Below the pieces are notes generated by a model. It was not told the origin of the DNA, made no database searches, and worked only from the letters and a program-made list of their open reading frames with translations. 64,000 nucleotides of DNA from contig CANTUR010000039.1 in assembly GCA_947683625.1 (NCBI GenBank), positions 496,001 through 560,000 on the forward strand, given 5' to 3'. This stretch comes from Mallotus nudiflorus (taxonomy: Eukaryota > Streptophyta > Magnoliopsida > Malpighiales > Euphorbiaceae). The position numbers and the translations under genes were made by a program. Below, piece by piece: positions 46,936-59,544 of this stretch; positions within the stretch are counted from its first letter, which is position 1; each line of letters opens with the position of its first letter.

Positions 46936-48982
46936 ACAACAACAAAACATCCAAATCCTTCACGATGTCTAGATTAATTAAAATTGTTCCATATATAACA
47001 ACATTAAGTTAACTTATATAAAACAATCAGTGAAGAATGAGTTTGGTGTAGAGAAGACGAGCTAACTGTAGACTGCTAAGATTTTGAAAAAAATAGTTAG
47101 ACCTCACTAAGTAAACTAATATAAAGAAATGTATATTAGTTTGAAAATCTTCTTTTATTAAAACATTTATCAGAAAGATTTATTATGAAATTGTATTTAA
47201 AGAAAATCATTAATGTACTAAATACTATATATATCCAACTATAAATCCTTTAAAGTATGGATATAAATAAAGGCACCAAAAATTCATTTAGTAACTTTAT
47301 TAAAAACATAACTTTATTAAACAAATATATAATAAAAAAATAAAATTATAAAATAGCGTTAATAAATAACTTAAGTGGAAATTAATGGTAGAACTCTAAA
47401 CCACAAATCTAATAGCCATTCGGTTCTCTTATTTATCCAACAATTGTCAATTCCTAAGAGCTAAGCTTCCACTGAGCTACTAGCAGCAGTTAGTCTTTCA
47501 TTCTAATATTTACTAGCAGTTCTTAAATGCTAAGTATCTAGCGAGCTATCGGTCCTAGTAATAACTAATCATAAATCATACTATAGAGTCCGAGAGCTAT
47601 ACATCAACTGAGCTTCACAAATAATTTTTTCAACAAGGGCCCAACTCAAGAATCATTATTTGTATCCATATGGTCCTGATGATACACGTCAAGTAGCCCT
47701 ACCAATCTTTTCCAAATTCTTTTTATATATAAATACACAATAAAATTTCAAGAAAATATAATAATTGGGAATGAAATACTTTTATTTTATTCCCCACAAT
47801 ATCTTTATAATTAGTAATCATAATAACAAATAATGGCAATATAACATCAATAATAATCATAACATAAATATCATTTTTAAAATATCAAAATCAATATTAT
47901 GTGCATTTTAAATGTTAAAAATACAAATTCTTTAACTAAATTCCCTTTTTAAATATAATTAACCAAACTATGTTTTTATGCATAAACTTAACACACATTT
48001 CAAAATATTAATTTACAAGTGGAGCAAGTAGGCTAATGTGTCCTCATCCACCTATTTTCCAATATCTCCATTCCGGTATACTCTATAATAAATAATATAT
48101 ATAATGAATAATGAATAAATAAATTCCTAATAACTCCCTAAAATTCTAGAAAAATTACTAAAATGATGGAATCATTGAAATTGACTTGTGAATGCTCTAA
48201 AACATCCATCTGAGCCTAAAAGGAATATTTTTGACGATTTAAATTAATTTAACGGAAATAACATAATTTCCACTAAAACCAATTTGAAATTTTTATCTCA
48301 TTATCCGTAAGGAATTAAGCTTCACTCCAATTACGAAAATTAATCACAATAATTATTTATTAAAAATAAATTCATAATTTTTTGGATTGGCCCTTATTAC
48401 ACTACCTTTACGAGTGGGACCTGCTATATTGCTCATCAGAAATGCAACCTGACTAAACCAAACATACCAATTCATTCACCATAATTTGTATAACACAACT
48501 ATAGCCTTAAAACACACTAAAACATGCATAGAATTAAGAGATCAGAAATTTAAAGGAAATTTATCAAAAAATTCATAAAAAATTCAAACGGAGGAGATCA
48601 GAGACAAGGTCAATATCTACAGACTCTTAGATATGAGATGAACAAGCTGTTGGTGATTACAGAGGCTGAAAGTCAGAAAAAATGGTGATAAATAATGGTT
48701 GTTAGGCCAAAGGTTTCTAGCCAAAACTATCCAAAATTATGCCAAATCTTATAAAACAAAAGCTACTAGATTATTAAGGATGATGAGAAGAAGCTTTGGG
48801 TTAAATTTGATGGTGATCAGAGATCGTTTGGGTAGTTAACAAAGAAGAAGAAAAGTTCATGTACTAAATGGAAATTTGCCACCTAAAATCTACTTTTCAA
48901 TTCTGCAACTTGACTTCACTTAAAAACACACACACACAATTCACTGTTTTGTCTTACCCTCTTATGACTTCTTCCCCAACTT

Positions 48983-49093
48983 GTAGTAGTAGTAGTAGTA
49001 GTAATAATAATAATAACAACAACAATAACAAAAATGACAACAAAAACAACAACAACAACAACAACAATAATAATAACAACAACAACAATAAAA
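48983..49093. repeat. Compound trinucleotide microsatellite
   Basis: TAG repeats pass into TAA/AAC-type repeats near the LTR edge. Translated, it gives poly-Ser/poly-Asn, a product of the repeat and not a protein. Confidence 0.9.
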
Positions 49094-49119
49094 ATTCAGG
49101 TTATTACATTCTTCCCCCT

Positions 49120-52100
49120 TAATAAAATTTGTCCTTGAATTTTACATCAATATTGAAACAAATAGGGGTATCAACTCTACATATTAGCCTTTGTCTCCTA
49201 GGTGTAATCTTCTACTATATGATTACTCCACAACACCTTTACTATAGGAATCTTTTTAGTGCAAAGCTGGTGAACTTGTCGATCCACAATTACAATTGGA
49301 TATTCTTTATATGTTAAATCTTCGCCGAGCTTTACTGTGTATGGCTAAAGAACATGTGAAGGATCAGAGATGTACTTCCTCAACATAGAAACATGGAATA
49401 TTAGATGAATCTGTAACAACTCTGGTGGCAACATTAGTTTATAAAGCACATCATCAACTTTTAAGCAAATCTTAAAGGGTTCGATGTACCTTGGAGCTAG
49501 CTTACCCTTTTGACTAAATCTCATTACTCCTTTCATTTGTGATGCCTTCAAAAACACCATATCTCCAATAGAAAATGGCACATCTTTTCTCTTAGGATCT
49601 ACATAGCTTTTCTATTGAGTAAAAGCTATCCTCAATCTTTATTGAATAAGAGGAACCTTTTCTGAAGTCACTTGCACTAACTTTAGCCCCGTTATCTGGA
49701 TCTTACTAACTTCTTAACATACTAGAGATTTACACTTCCTACCATATAATGCTCCATATGGAGCCATTCTAATGCTAGCATAGTAGCTATTATTATAAGC
49801 AAATTCTATCAATGGCAAGTGTGCGTCCCATTATCCACTACAATACATAACATACATCTGAAGCATATCCTCTATTGTCTAAATGATTCTTTATGACTGA
49901 CCATCCATTTGAGGATGAAAAGTTGTGTTAAAGTCAAGTCTAGTACCCAATGCTTTATGCAATTCTTGCCAAAAGACTGAAGTGAAAGTAGCTTCTCTAT
50001 TCGATAATATATTTTTTGGCACCCTATATAGGCAAACAATTCAATTGATATACAACCTAGTTAACTTATTTGTAGTATTTGTCTTCTTAATTAGTAAGAA
50101 TTAAGCTGACTTAGTTAGCTTGTCAACTATTACCCATATGGCATTATAGCTACTCAATGTGTGAGGCAAATAAAATATAAAGTACATTGTAATCATGTCC
50201 CACTTCCACTCTGGAATGGGTAACTGTTGTAATAATCCTAAGGGCCTCTGATATTCTAATTTCACCTGTTGATAAGTAAGACACTTGGATACAAACTTAG
50301 CAATGTCTCTTTTCATCCCATTCCACTAATACATATCTTTTAAATCATGATACATCTTGGTAGAACCTGGATGAACAATATAAGTAAAAAAATGAGCTTC
50401 CTCAATGATCTTCTTTGTTAGGTCATTTACATCTGGCATACACAACCTAGTGCGTAGTTGCAATATGCCCTCACTATCAATTACAAAATCTCTAGATTGA
50501 CCCTACTATACCTCTAACATTATCTTATGTAATTGTGGGTCCTTTCTCTGAGTTGCGTTAACTCTATCCAAGTACACTGATCATACTTTGAATTGAGCCA
50601 ATAGACATGACTGGGTCACCTTTCATTGCAACCCCTGATCAATAAAGTCATGTAATTCTTTAATGATTGGCCTCCTTTTTGAGCTAGTAAGAGCTAAACT
50701 TCCTACTAACTTCATGCTCAAAGCATCAGCTACCACATTAGTTTTGCCTGGATGGTACAAAATAGAACAAATATAGTCTTTCAGGAGTTCCATCCATCTC
50801 CTATGCCTTAAGTTCAAATCTCTCTACTGGAAGATATACTTCAAACTCTATGGTCAGTGTATATTTCACAAGTTACACTATACAAATAAAGCCTTTAAAT
50901 CTTCAATGCAAACACCATTACTACCATTTGTAGATTATAAGTAGTATAGTTTTTCTCATGCTTTTTTAACTGATGTGAATCATAAGCAACCACTTTTCCA
51001 TTCTACATTAATACACACCTTAGTCATACTTGAGAAGCATCACAATACATTGTATATCCTTCATTTCTTGAAGGTAGAGTTAATACTGGAGTGTAAGTCA
51101 ACCTATCCTTGAGCAACTGGAAGTGATCCTCACATTTATCCATCCACATAAACTTAGCATTTTTTTAGGTCAACCTTATTAAAAGTGGAATAATTTTGGA
51201 GAAATCCTTTACAAATCTCCTGTAGTAACAAACTAAACCTAGAAAACTCTTTACTTCAATAACTGTTATAGGCCTTGGCCATTCTATAATGGTCTTAATC
51301 ATTTTAGGATCTACTTGTATACCATTTTTGGATACCACATAGCTTAAGAATGCTATTTGTTCTAACAAAAACTTACACTTTGAGAACTTGGCATACAATT
51401 GGTGATCTCTCAAAGTTTGAAGTGTCATTCTTAAATGCATAGCATGCTCTTCCTCATTCCTTGAATACACCAAGATATCATCAATAAATATTATTACAAA
51501 TTGATCCAAGAATGGCCTAAACACCTAATTCATTAAGTCTATAAAAGTTTTGAGGCATTAGTTAGCCCAAAAGACATCACTAAAAATTCATAGTGGACAT
51601 ATCTTGTCTAAATAGTAGTCTTGGGTATATCTCCACTTTTGATTCTCAATTGATAATACCCTGACCTCAAGTCAATCTTGGAGAAACACTGAGCTCTTTG
51701 AAGTTGATCAAACAAGTTATCAATTCTTGGGAGGGGATACTTGTTCTTAATGGTGACTCTATTCAATTGTTATAATCGATACAAAGTTAAAGGCTACCAT
51801 CTTTCTTCTTTAAAAATAACACCAGTGCCCCCCAATGAGATGTGTTGGGTCTAATGAAACCCTTATCAAGTAACTCTTGCAATTATTATCTAAGCTCCTT
51901 TAACTCTACAGGCATCATTCTATAAGGTAGCATAAAGATAGGATCTGTATAGGGTATAATATCAATACAAAATTATATCTCTCTTTTTGGTGGTAAACTT
52001 AGTAATTCTTCAGTAAAGACATATGAAAACTCACACACAACTAGCACATTCTTAACTAACCCCTTATTTGTCTTTACATCTTTGACCACAACTAAATAGC

Positions 52101-52260
52101 CTTGACACCCCTTTTTAAGCATCTCTCTAGCTATAATTGCAAAAATAAAATTCTGAGGCATTAAACTCTTATCACCTCTAAATCGGAATTCCACATCATT
52201 TAGAATCCTAAAAATCACCTTTTTACTAATCCATTCCCAAAATCACATCAATGTCTATTA
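49120..52260 (-). pseudogene. Element I pol: end of protease, RT, RNase H, integrase, chromodomain
   Basis: From the 5' side: the end of protease, IDIDVILGMD (52260-52230), and FRFRGDKSLMPQNFIFAI; RT with FIDD (FIIFIDDILVYS, 51500-51450) and GLVCYYRRFVKDFSKI; RNase H end HPGKTNVVADALS (50760-50720); integrase with PEWKWDMI (near 50200), SNRE where SDRD is expected, and a stop where the catalytic Glu should be (about 49990-49890); GDMVFLKASQMKGVMRF and IHLIFHVSMLRKY (49581-49345); and a chromodomain, EDLTYKEYPIVIVDRQV then KVLWSNHIVED (about 49310-49190). Catalytic losses and many stops make it inactive. Confidence 0.85.
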
Positions 52261-52261
52261 T

Positions 52262-55200
52262 TGTAATATCCCATGTTTTTAAATATTTTTATACTGCATC
52301 AGGATATGCAGTGTTAATAATTCTTATATATAATATTAATATTTTATGAGTTTGTTATTTAATTAAAGCTTATTTTAATTATTTTATGTTATTTTAAGTA
52401 CTTTATGTAAAATTTTCCCAGGAATTTTATTTTCGGGGAAATTAACACGTAAATAATTTAATATTAAATATTTTAAATAATTTTACGGACTTGCATGAGC
52501 TCATATATATTTTTAAAGTACTAAATAACGTATATATGTGTATTTATTTATTTAACTAGGATTTAATTATTTACCCTAATATTTTTATTATTTATTAATT
52601 ATTAATTAGATTTAATATTATTTAATTATTTTTAGTGTATAAATTATTAAAAATATTAAATTATATGTGTGTGGTGTATATTTAATGTGTGTGAGTTTAT
52701 ATTATTTTAATATATAGTGTAAATGTATATATATATACATATACATTTATTATTTAAACAAAATATAAAGGTTAAGTTATTTACGAATTTGCCATTCTTC
52801 CCTCTCCTTCTTCCCGATCGTCCTCCTCGCCGTTCCGCCATTTGTCACACCATTCCCTTGCCATCGGTGTGCCTCTCGGCGTGCCACCTCCTTCCTCCAG
52901 CTGTTTCGTCGCTAGCAGAGCCCATTTCCAGCGTCGGGAAGCTCATTTTAGCCGGAGAAGTCGAAACTCTTCTCACTGTCGTTCATAGCGTTTCTGGCCA
53001 CCATTTTTGACACCGCCGATCTATTTCTTCTCCTTAAGCTCTGGTGAGTATGATTCCAAGCTTTGTTTCACTTAAAATGGTCTAGATTTGCTTAGGTATC
53101 GATTTTGGTAATTCGGCCATTTTAGGGTTCTTGATTTTTTTGAACTTCAAATTGATTGATTCATGAAAAATTCCTTCACAAATGTTGTTCCCCTTAGCTT
53201 AATCTTCATGTGTAAAGTTTTTTAGAATTTTTTGGAAATTATTTTGATTTTTGGGTATTTTTGAATATTTTATTATTATTTTCTAATTTTTGAAAATTAA
53301 TTAATTAAATAATTAAATTGTGTTTTATGGTAATTATAGGTGTTGAAATGAATTATAGAAATTTATTTGGAATTTTTATGTATTTATTTTGAATTTAATT
53401 AGTTTATGTAATTTTGAGAAAATAGGGTTAATTGTGTTTTTAATTGAAATTAATTAGTTAATTGAGTTTATTTAGTGATATTATTGAAAAATATGTTGAG
53501 AAAATTAATTTTGTGCAATTGTATTATTTTTGGTGAATTTTTGAATTAATTTTAGTATATTTATATATATAGGGGTATTTTGGTAATTTTATCCTAAATT
53601 GGCTGAAAATGTAATTAAATTGGTTTTAATAGTTATTTAAGGTATAAAAATGATTTCTACAAATTATTTAGTATTTTTGAGTAATTAAAACTATTTTTTG
53701 TGAATTATTTTCAATTATATATATAATATACGATTTTTCTAAATAAAATGAGTTTTTATCGGTTTTTACTGTGTTTTAGGGTTAATTACGTAATTTCTAC
53801 TTATTAAATGTATTTCTATGATATAAGGGTATTTTCGATATTTCTGTATTATTTTGTGAATTGTGGACCTCGGTTGATAAACTGTAGTTTGGAGTTTGAC
53901 CGAGGGATTGTGATTGGGATTCTGTATCTATTTTTCAAAGTGTGTTTCTTTGCAGGGCCGGCTCTACTCTTTAAGTAGAGAGATGTCCATTTTATAGGGG
54001 AGGTTCTGCCAGATTTTTGGTAGAATTCTCGTAAAATGTGATGTCCGATCGAACCTAATTCTGATTCTGTGTCTAATATTCTAGATCGAGTTTCTAGGAT
54101 TTTCTATTAGGTTTATTCTGATATCTGTTATTTATTATTTGTTTAGTTGTGCCGAGACCGAGGCCTAGTGGATTAGGCCCGTCGGACCCATCTTGAGGAG
54201 CGCACTAAGTGTGAGTTACTATTCTATATATATATGCTTTAGGGTGCATGATTTAGAAATGTATGTTTTATTTTGATTAATTATGCATAAATAAATTAGG
54301 TTTATTTTGGTTTATCTTTAGTTTATTTTTGGTATATTTTAAATTATATGCATGTTATGCTAATAAATTAGGTTTAAAATATTTTCGAATATATTTTTAG
54401 TTTATTTTGTAATCTATCTGGATTTCTTTGACGTATATATACTCGAAATATACCTGGTTTACTTTTGGTATATTTCTAGTATATATATAGTTTATGTTGC
54501 TATTATATTTAAATTCGTGCATCATTTACTTTTATGAATGTATGTTTTATATATTAATGAAGGATATCAATAGAACGTGCTACCTAGTGGGCAACACTAG
54601 GACTGAGTACATACCGGTACGCTTATAGCATTTAGGCTATATTACTAACCTGTGTGAGGATATTGATTAGAATTGATTTATCTGATGTGTGATATGATTT
54701 GGGAGTGTGATTGTTGGAGCTCGGTTGACCAAGTGTCTCGGGGCCAATCACACTGACAGTCAAACTGATGGAGCTCGGTTGACTTAGTGTCTCGGGGCCA
54801 GTCTACTGTCCAAATAGAATAAGTGAATATATTTGGAATAAGTGAGCCTGTATGGGTAGAGTGTTGTTTAACACTGTTTTGAGGTTGCAATTTTCTAGGG
54901 TTCTATTTGATCCTTCATAAACGGTGATTTTCAATGAAAATATAAAAAAATGATTTTTATTACATCTGTGTGTATTTGCTTGTATACATACATATTATAT
55001 ATACTTTTGATTGTGTGCATTGGCATTTAGTATGCATGTATATATATTATAGTAATTCACTCAGTGAGGTCTGACTCCCCTCCGTTGACTATTTTTTTCA
55101 TGAGAGTCATCTTCATCAGACCTCAGTAGCAGGCCTGTATGTTGGATTTCTTCTGCCCCGGCTTCTTTATGTAAACTTCTCACTTGAGTTTTATTTTTAT

Positions 55201-55518
55201 AATCTAGACACTGCAGTAGTTATAAATAAATTGTGGGTTTTATGTATTATATTTGTGTGAGTTATGTATTTTAAGAATTTGAACTGAAACTTGTATTAAA
55301 GGATTTATTTATATATGAGATGAGAATTCGATTTAATTTCGTTTGATGGAAATATTATTTTGATGTTTATGATTTTATTTCCACTGCATAATATTTTACT
55401 TAATTGTTTTATTATTACTATTGCATGTTTATTTTATTTTAGGCTTGCTACGGGTTCCGGATTCGAAAGAATTCCCGTTCCCTAGCGCCGGTCATGGCCC
55501 CTATTTTGGGTCATGACA
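52262..55518 (+). mobile_element. Solo LTR 'H2', 3.26 kb, inserted in the protease of element I
   Basis: It starts TGTAATATCCCATG and ends GGGTCATGACA. The flanking pentamers are ATTAT and GTTAC (plus strand), which differ at two positions, both explicable as transitions. Homology with H1 covers both ends, the GC-rich patch (52795-53040), the candidate intron, the paired GGAGCTCGGTTGAC units (54715-54800) and the TCAGTGAGGTCTGACTCCCC word (55051-55080). No internal region remains. The two solo LTRs form an inverted pair about 7.5 kb apart. Confidence 0.86.
53044..53955 (+). other. Candidate intron in LTR H2
   Basis: Donor CTG|GTGAGTATG follows the GC-rich patch, and acceptor TTTCTTTGCAG|GGCCGG ends 912 bp downstream. 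The intervening sequence is T-rich and non-coding. The equivalent sites occur in H1 at 44089 (donor) and 43182 (acceptor) on the minus strand, 908 bp apart. Splicing is inferred. Confidence 0.45.
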
Positions 55519-57100
55519 GTTACATACAATCGGACTAAATCTGCAAATAACTCTCTATCTTCCACTAACACTGGACTAGATGGAAAAATTATATTTATTT
55601 TTAACTCATCACTGAGGGGAGTTGTTATAAATAATGGAATTAATAGCTTAGATGGTTGCCGTTCCATCTTTGAAGTAAAAATAAATGATACAAATGAATG
55701 TGAAGCACCAACATCAAATAAAACTCTAGCATTAAAATAACAAACTGTAAGAGTACCTGCAACCACTATATTGGATGCTTGAGCATCCTAGGGAGTCAAT
55801 GTAAAAACCCTACCCTACCCATGGCCTATTTGTTATGAGCTAGATGGCTTCATGGATCCTCTCTCTCATATTCTATCTTTAGCACCTTGACCCTATTGGC
55901 CCATAAACTATGTTAGTCTTTACGAGAGGGGGGTATATAGGTGCTTAATTTTGCTGATGCACCTACCAGAATGGTTAAGCCATTAACGTTGAAGATCCTT
56001 GGGCATAAGAGTTAGGACATATTATGGCTAGATTTCCTATTTGCCATATCTAAAATAGGCTACTAACAACAAATGGCATGGCCCTTAATGTACTTTACCA
56101 TAAGTAGGACATGCACTAGCCCTAGATCCTGAACTACCATATTTAGAGCTTTGGCCGTTGTTATTGCTACTAACTCCAGGGCCAAATCTAGTGGATCTGC
56201 CCCTCCTACAGTTAGGGACGTAGTTATGCTTGCCAAGTCTATATGCTTTAGATCTTTTAACTTGTTGAGAAACACCTTATGCCTAAATACCAAGACCACT
56301 AATCTAAAAAGCAAACTGTTGAGTCCTCTGGGCTACTCCTGATATACTACTGCTACTCACATAAGGATTAAGAATTATTCCATGTCGAATGTATTGCCTC
56401 TCCAGCCATTTAGCCTCTTCAATGACACTCTTTAAACTTAAGTCCTCAACTCAAATACTAATATGTACTGGACCCAATCCTGTAACACACAACTCTACCA
56501 CTCTTCTATCATCTTGTATCATATCTACAACATGATGAGATAGTCTAAAGAACTCATGGTTTTACTCCTCTACTAACCACTCTCCTTTAGCTATATGTAA
56601 TAGCTGCCATTTATAATTATCCATCATTGATGGTGGACAAAAATATCTTAAAAATTGCTCTTTGAACTTTAACCATGTCATGGTAGTAATATATGGCTGG
56701 ATCGATTGCATAAACCAATCATGAGTTGCAGTTTAAATTGATAGCTCCATAATTATTATCCTCTGATAGTCCATGTATCCTGTATTAGTCCTAGTCTCAA
56801 TAGTGTTTATAAAATCCAAAGCATCTTTAGTACCATTAAATGAGACTCTCCTAATCTTAGAGTATAGTAAAGCTGCATCTGTATAAGACATCCTATGATT
56901 CCTCTGTTGTAGCATCTGCTATACTAGGGGCTTGACTTGATTAAGTGTAGCTAATCCCTGATTAATCCCTACTATATCGGCTATAGTATCAGTTATTGTC
57001 CTTGTCTCTAAGCCATTACTGCCTTAGGCCTACCCCTTCTTCTACCTCATAGGCCGGGAGCTAGAGCTTCATCCTAAAATGATTGCTCATCATCATCATA
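55482..57100 (-). pseudogene. Element I gag and start of protease
   Basis: Gag pieces: YTDAALLYSKIRRVSFNGTK (56890-56830), RQ-rich and Gly-rich segments, and broken cysteine motifs (CPTYGKVH and ...YFRYGK) near 56110-56030 at the nucleocapsid position. Protease begins at 55766 with GTLTVCYFNARVLFDVGASHS, where DVGA is the active-site motif in Tekay-type proteases. It proceeds to ELFADLVRLYVT and then runs into the end of LTR H2. The remainder of protease resumes at 52260. Confidence 0.78.
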
Positions 57101-57303
57101 TGCTACTTTTGTAGCAGAAGCAGTTTGCAATTATGTCATTCTTAAAAGACATAGAAATAAGATTCAAGACATAATAAGGATGATAACATATGCATGAAAT
57201 TCTAGAAGCAATGATGAGAATAGGTGACAATTATCAACCTAATCACTATAGTAGTTTTAAGAAAAATGGACATTAGTCAATAAAAGAATATGAAATAGAA
57301 CAT

Positions 57304-57319
57304 AGTTCTGATACTAACT
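57304..57319 (-). other. Degenerate primer-binding site of element I
   Basis: The minus strand reads GTTAGTATCAGAAC, similar to TGGTATCAGAGC with transitions, immediately inside the 5' LTR end. Confidence 0.6.
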
Positions 57320-57320
57320 T

Positions 57321-57504
57321 TCTCACGATCTGAACCCTAAGGGCATGTGATAGCACTATAGAATGGGAAAGTGTGAAGTTTCCAAAATTTGTAGTAAGCC
57401 TTAAGAAATTTATCACAAAAAATTTAACTTTAAAATTCTAAGAAAATTCGATAGAGTTTTCCCTATACCAGGACAATCATAAAACTTGTAAAAATAAATA
57501 CATT

Positions 57505-57563
<59 letters not shown>

Positions 57564-58080
57564 CATAATCAGAACCACAACCACAACCACCAACATCTCA
57601 ATCCTAATACAAAAAAAAATTATAATAATAACAAGAAAACATCTGAATCCACTACGATGTTTAGATTAACTAAAATTGTTCTATATATAACAATAATAAG
57701 TTAACTTATATAAAATAGTTGGTGAAGAATGAGTTTGGGGGTAGAGAAGATGAGCTAATAGTAGACACCCAAGATCTTGGAAAAATAGTTAAGGGAAGTT
57801 AAACCTTATTGAGTAAGCTAATATAAGGAAATGTATATTAGTTTGAAAACATTCTTTTATTAAAACATTTATCACTAATATTTTTTATGAAATTATATCT
57901 AAAGAAAATCATTAATATACCAAATACTGTATATATCTAACTATAAATCTTTTAAAATAAGGATATATATATAGATTCACAAAAAATTCATTTAGTAACT
58001 TTATTAAAAACATAACTTCCAAATACCAATTAATTAAACAAATCTATAATAAAAAAGATAAAATAATAAAATAATGTTAA
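57321..58080 (-). repeat. Truncated 5' LTR of element I
   Basis: Homologous to 46635-47350, including the (TA)n tract at 57507-57560. The terminus reads TCTCACGATC where the 3' LTR has TGTCATGATTC. Homology stops at about 58080, where unrelated sequence starting TGTAGATGGTGAGG begins. The outer ~1.7 kb of this LTR are missing or displaced. Confidence 0.78.
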
Positions 58081-59500
58081 TGTAGATGGTGAGGTTTAGC
58101 ACGTGCCTAAGTTTTTGGCAACCATGACATTGTTTGAGTTCAGGACTCTAGGAAACACACTAATTGCCATCACATAGATAGGGCATGGAGATGAAGAGTT
58201 GCCACCCAGGGTAGTAACTAGGACATTGTGTGAGTGGCGGTAACTTGATTCTCTAAAAAAGAGTTAGCACCACACCGAGAGGATTTTGGGCATGGAATAC
58301 TAACTTCTTATAGTCTAATGTTCTTTTAGAATTACCTTATGAATTACTATCTTATTCTTTATTTACATGCAATGCATATTAAAACCTTATTTACAATCAA
58401 CTCCAAAGCAACTAATCTCATGAAAAGCATACAATAATTCATCATTCAAGCACATAATTCCTAAGTTTGTCTAATCTACAACATTTTTAATTAAATGAAC
58501 CAAATTTACATTATTTACAAGCCTAAAAGCTAGTGGGCCTAATTCCTATTTAATTTTAATTTAAATGAGTCTAAGTCTATTTATTTTAATTCTAAAGAAT
58601 GGGCCTAAGTCTACAAATCATGACATATTTAAATTAGTGGGCTTAGTTCTATATGTTTTAATTCTACGATAAACCTAAGTTTACATTTTATGGAAAAAGG
58701 GCCTTAATTAATGGGTTATATCTAATTAATTTTAATTAATATAAAGTGAGCCCAAATCTATAATCTAACCTAAAACCTAATTAATCATAGGCCTAAAAAT
58801 GCATTTTAATTAATTAAGTCTAAAACTATTAATTAATCCTATTTTAATTTATTGGGCAATTAAAATGGTCCTATAAATGAATTAACTAAACCTAAATTAA
58901 TTTATTTATTTAAAAACCAAAAGAAAAGAAAAAAATCTAAACAAATAAAATTAAAAAAGGGGCTTAGTTAAAAAAAATTCTAATTTAGTTAAAGTGGGTC
59001 TAAGTGAGTTGGGCCTAAAATAAATAAATTAATAAATTATTAACAAATAAAACAATTAACGAACAACCCTAATTCTATTCACTTAAATCTAATTCAATTT
59101 TAATTAAAAACCCTAATTATCTCTATAGCCATTGATTTTTAATAACATAATCAAATAACTCTAATTTTACTAACCAATTAATTAAAATAAAATACATAAC
59201 ACATAGGATTTCCCTATTCCCACTATTGGGGCTATTACAATGATTTACAAAAGATAAAAATAAAAATGAATTACAATCCCAAAATAAAAATACAAATAAT
59301 TAAAATAACATAGAAATAAAAAATAAACACAAAAAAAAATTAACAAACTACGTAAACTAAAAAAACTAAACTTGATTCTACGGCTTTTATCAAGAAGCCT
59401 CCATAAGTTTTGATGCAACCAAGCTAAGCAAGCCCATCAAACCAAGTGATCCATTGCATTATGAGGGACCAATGACAAGATTAAGGATAAAGAAGTTCAA
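58081..59500. repeat. Unclassified LTR-like segment
   Basis: It begins TGTAGATGGTGAGGTTTAGCACG. The middle (58500-59000) repeats words like GGGCCTAAGTCTA separated by AT-rich spacers. Near 59210-59260 TCCCTATTCCCACTATTGGGGC is followed by AT-rich text. There is no coding sequence. It may be an LTR fragment that replaced the outer LTR of element I. Confidence 0.35.
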
Positions 59501-59544
59501 ACAAGCATTGAATTTGCTTATCTTTCACATTACAAGCAAGTTGG

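Larger units (their letters stand above)
46635..49108 (-). repeat. 3' LTR of element I
   Basis: The plus strand runs TGTCATGATTCG...GTTATTACA, 2.47 kb. It contains a (TA)n tract at 46877-46932 and a compound TAG/TAA/CAA trinucleotide tract at 48983-49093 near its start on the coding strand. Confidence 0.82.
46635..58080 (-). mobile_element. Tekay-like Ty3/gypsy chromovirus 'I', split by H2
   Basis: Minus-strand order: 5' LTR (57321-about 58080, truncated), primer site (57304-57319), gag, protease, RT, RNase H, integrase, chromodomain, polypurine tract (49109-49121), 3' LTR (46635-49108). The LTRs are homologous through a shared (TA)n tract, but the upper one loses homology at about 58080. 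Solo LTR H2 interrupts the protease. The integrase GPY-like block (GDMVFLKASQMKGVMRFSQK) and a chromodomain support Tekay/Del assignment. All frames are broken. Confidence 0.85.

Noticed and set aside
48868..49122. 84-residue ORF rich in Ser and Asn
   Set aside because: The poly-Ser/poly-Asn is the translation of the compound trinucleotide microsatellite at the LTR edge of element I; no other protein feature supports it.
52723..53010. 95-residue ORF in H2 with a Pro-rich middle
   Set aside because: The frame is not conserved in H1, so it is treated as GC-rich leader sequence.
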